This document shows positions 49,498 through 50,174 of a stretch of 50,174 bases of DNA, piece by piece. The notes under the pieces are model-generated. The model did not search any database, was not told the origin of the DNA, and saw only the letters and a program-made list of their open reading frames with translations. Where the stretch lies: the NCBI GenBank assembly GCA_030038215.1, contig JASHPI010000155.1, positions 1 through 50,174 of the forward strand. Reading direction: 5' to 3'. A program made the position numbers and the translations under genes. Origin of the DNA: Vulcanimicrobiota bacterium (GTDB lineage Bacteria; Vulcanimicrobiota; Vulcanimicrobiia; Vulcanimicrobiales; Vulcanimicrobiaceae). Position 1 is the stretch's first letter; each line of letters begins with the position of its first letter.

Positions 49498-50174
49498 CTA
49501 CATCGTCAACACCATGCGGAAGCGCGCCGCGCCGCTCAGCATGCGGTCGTAGGCGTCTTGGGCACGTTCTAGCGGCATCGTTTCGACCATCGCGCGAACA
49601 CCCGTCTGCGCGCTGAAGTTCATCGTGTCTTCTGAATCGGCGGAGGTACCGGAAGGCCAGGCTTGGATCGATTGGCGACCGCCGATCATCGCTGCCGTGT
49701 TCACCGGCAGCGGTGCAAACGAGGCGCCTACGACGAGCAGCTCTCCGTCGACGCCGAGTCCGCCGAAGACCGGCTCCATCGCATCAGCGGCGGTCACGGT
49801 CGAGAGGACGAGCTTGGCGCCGCCCAGGCGTTGAAGCTCGGCTGCGACGTCGACATCGCTGGTGTCGATGTAATGCGCGGCGCCTAGCGATCGCGCCAGC
49901 TGCTCTTTGTCGCTTCCGCGAGCGATTGCGATGGTGCGCAATCCCATTTTCGCCGCATACTGCACGGCCAGGTGACCGAGGCCGCCGATTCCCAGAATCG
50001 CGACCAGATCGCCGGGCCGCGCGGCGCTGTGGCGCAGCGAGTTGAAGGTCGTGATCCCGGCACACATCAATGGGGCGGCTTCGACCGCGGTGAGCGTGTC
50101 CGGAATGCGCGCCATCCCAACCACCGGAGTCACCATGTACTGCTCGTAGCCGCCGTCGTAAGAGATGCCGGGGA
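49498..50174 (-). CDS. Zinc-type alcohol dehydrogenase (5' end outside window)
   Basis: The minus-strand frame is open to the last base of the window; 225 residues of the C-terminal part are visible (start outside). It is an MDR alcohol dehydrogenase: SYDGGYEQYMVTP, EAAPLMCAGITTFN, Rossmann motif GIGGLGHLAVQYAAKMG (GxGGLGH), and IAIARGSDKEQLARSLGA with IDTS. It resembles the AdhP/YahK-type NADP-dependent cinnamyl-alcohol-dehydrogenase-like group. The N-terminal zinc ligands lie beyond the window. It ends 3 bases after the TlpA-like gene, convergent. Confidence 0.9.
   Translation of the reverse strand, partial: PGISYDGGYEQYMVTPVVGMARIPDTLTAVEAAPLMCAGITTFNSLRHSAARPGDLVAILGIGGLGHLAVQYAAKMGLRTIAIARGSDKEQLARSLGAAHYIDTSDVDVAAELQRLGGAKLVLSTVTAADAMEPVFGGLGVDGELLVVGASFAPLPVNTAAMIGGRQSIQAWPSGTSADSEDTMNFSAQTGVRAMVETMPLERAQDAYDRMLSGAARFRMVLTM

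Noticed and set aside
1-50174. tRNA, rRNA, CRISPR and insertion sequences
   Set aside because: Gaps are short and none shows a cloverleaf, repeat-spacer array, transposase or terminal inverted repeats on reading both strands.

Overview
The window is 50,174 bases of GC-rich, densely coded bacterial DNA with about 51 protein genes. It has no tRNA, rRNA, CRISPR array or recognisable insertion sequence. Gaps are mostly under 100 bases, and ATGA-type overlaps and occasional GTG/TTG starts are common. The mix of genes (tandem BNR-repeat secreted proteins, tandem acid-phosphatase-like lipoproteins, a bacterial PNGase A relative, a Popeye-like protein, a CDGSH/ferritin-like fusion) suggests an uncultured, soil-type, high-GC lineage. 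Candidatus Eremiobacterota (WPS-2) or a similar phylum is my guess, from gene style only; no phylogenetic marker is present.

Layout. 1-4931: two tandem BNR-repeat proteins, the first cut by the window edge. 4935-8543 (minus): two paralogous phosphoesterase lipoproteins preceded by a serine hydrolase. 8581-12931 (plus): sugar transporter, zinc alcohol dehydrogenase, short Gre factor and glycosyltransferase, tightly packed. 12806-18317 (minus): a five-gene operon of three VOC/PhnB-like proteins and hyuA-hyuB, behind a clear sigma-70 promoter and opposite an HxlR-SCP2 regulator. 18442-20689 (plus): that regulator, an NAD(P)-binding oxidoreductase and a PEP-mutase/isocitrate-lyase-like enzyme. 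20694-22431 (minus): small secreted proteins including a YXWGXW protein. 22430-25353 (plus): a degenerate M48 peptidase fused to an RDD domain, an ICMT-like methyltransferase and a SRAP/YedK protein. 25350-28980 (minus): a PNGase A homologue broken by one in-frame TAA, and a PDZ/multi-TM sensor-like protein. 29071-33218: a secreted protein, a ferritin-like/CDGSH protein and a histidine acid phosphatase. 33166-35595: a transporter remnant, two small genes, a molybdate/tungstate-binding protein with a Mop protein, and a Popeye-like protein. 35592-38515: aldo/keto reductase, GNAT, a UDG-like protein with a coupled 51-residue gene, and a TonB-C-like protein. 38666-41146: XRE/NB-ARC/TPR regulator. 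41150-43323 (minus): tfuA, ycaO and a 106-residue ORF. 43440-50174: small proteins, metallophosphoesterase, S9 peptidase, serine hydrolase, TlpA-like thioredoxin and the end of an alcohol dehydrogenase.

The most interesting region is 41150-43323. Overlapping tfuA and ycaO genes are followed by a small gene with a good ribosome-binding site that starts inside the end of ycaO. YcaO-TfuA pairs install thioamides in peptides or proteins, so this looks like a minimal, possibly undescribed thioamide RiPP locus whose candidate precursor is the 106-residue protein. Other notable items are the nonsense-interrupted PNGase A gene, the M48 protein lacking two zinc ligands, the HxlR-controlled VOC-hydantoinase operon, the repeat-derived segment inside HyuA, and several small or mis-startable genes.
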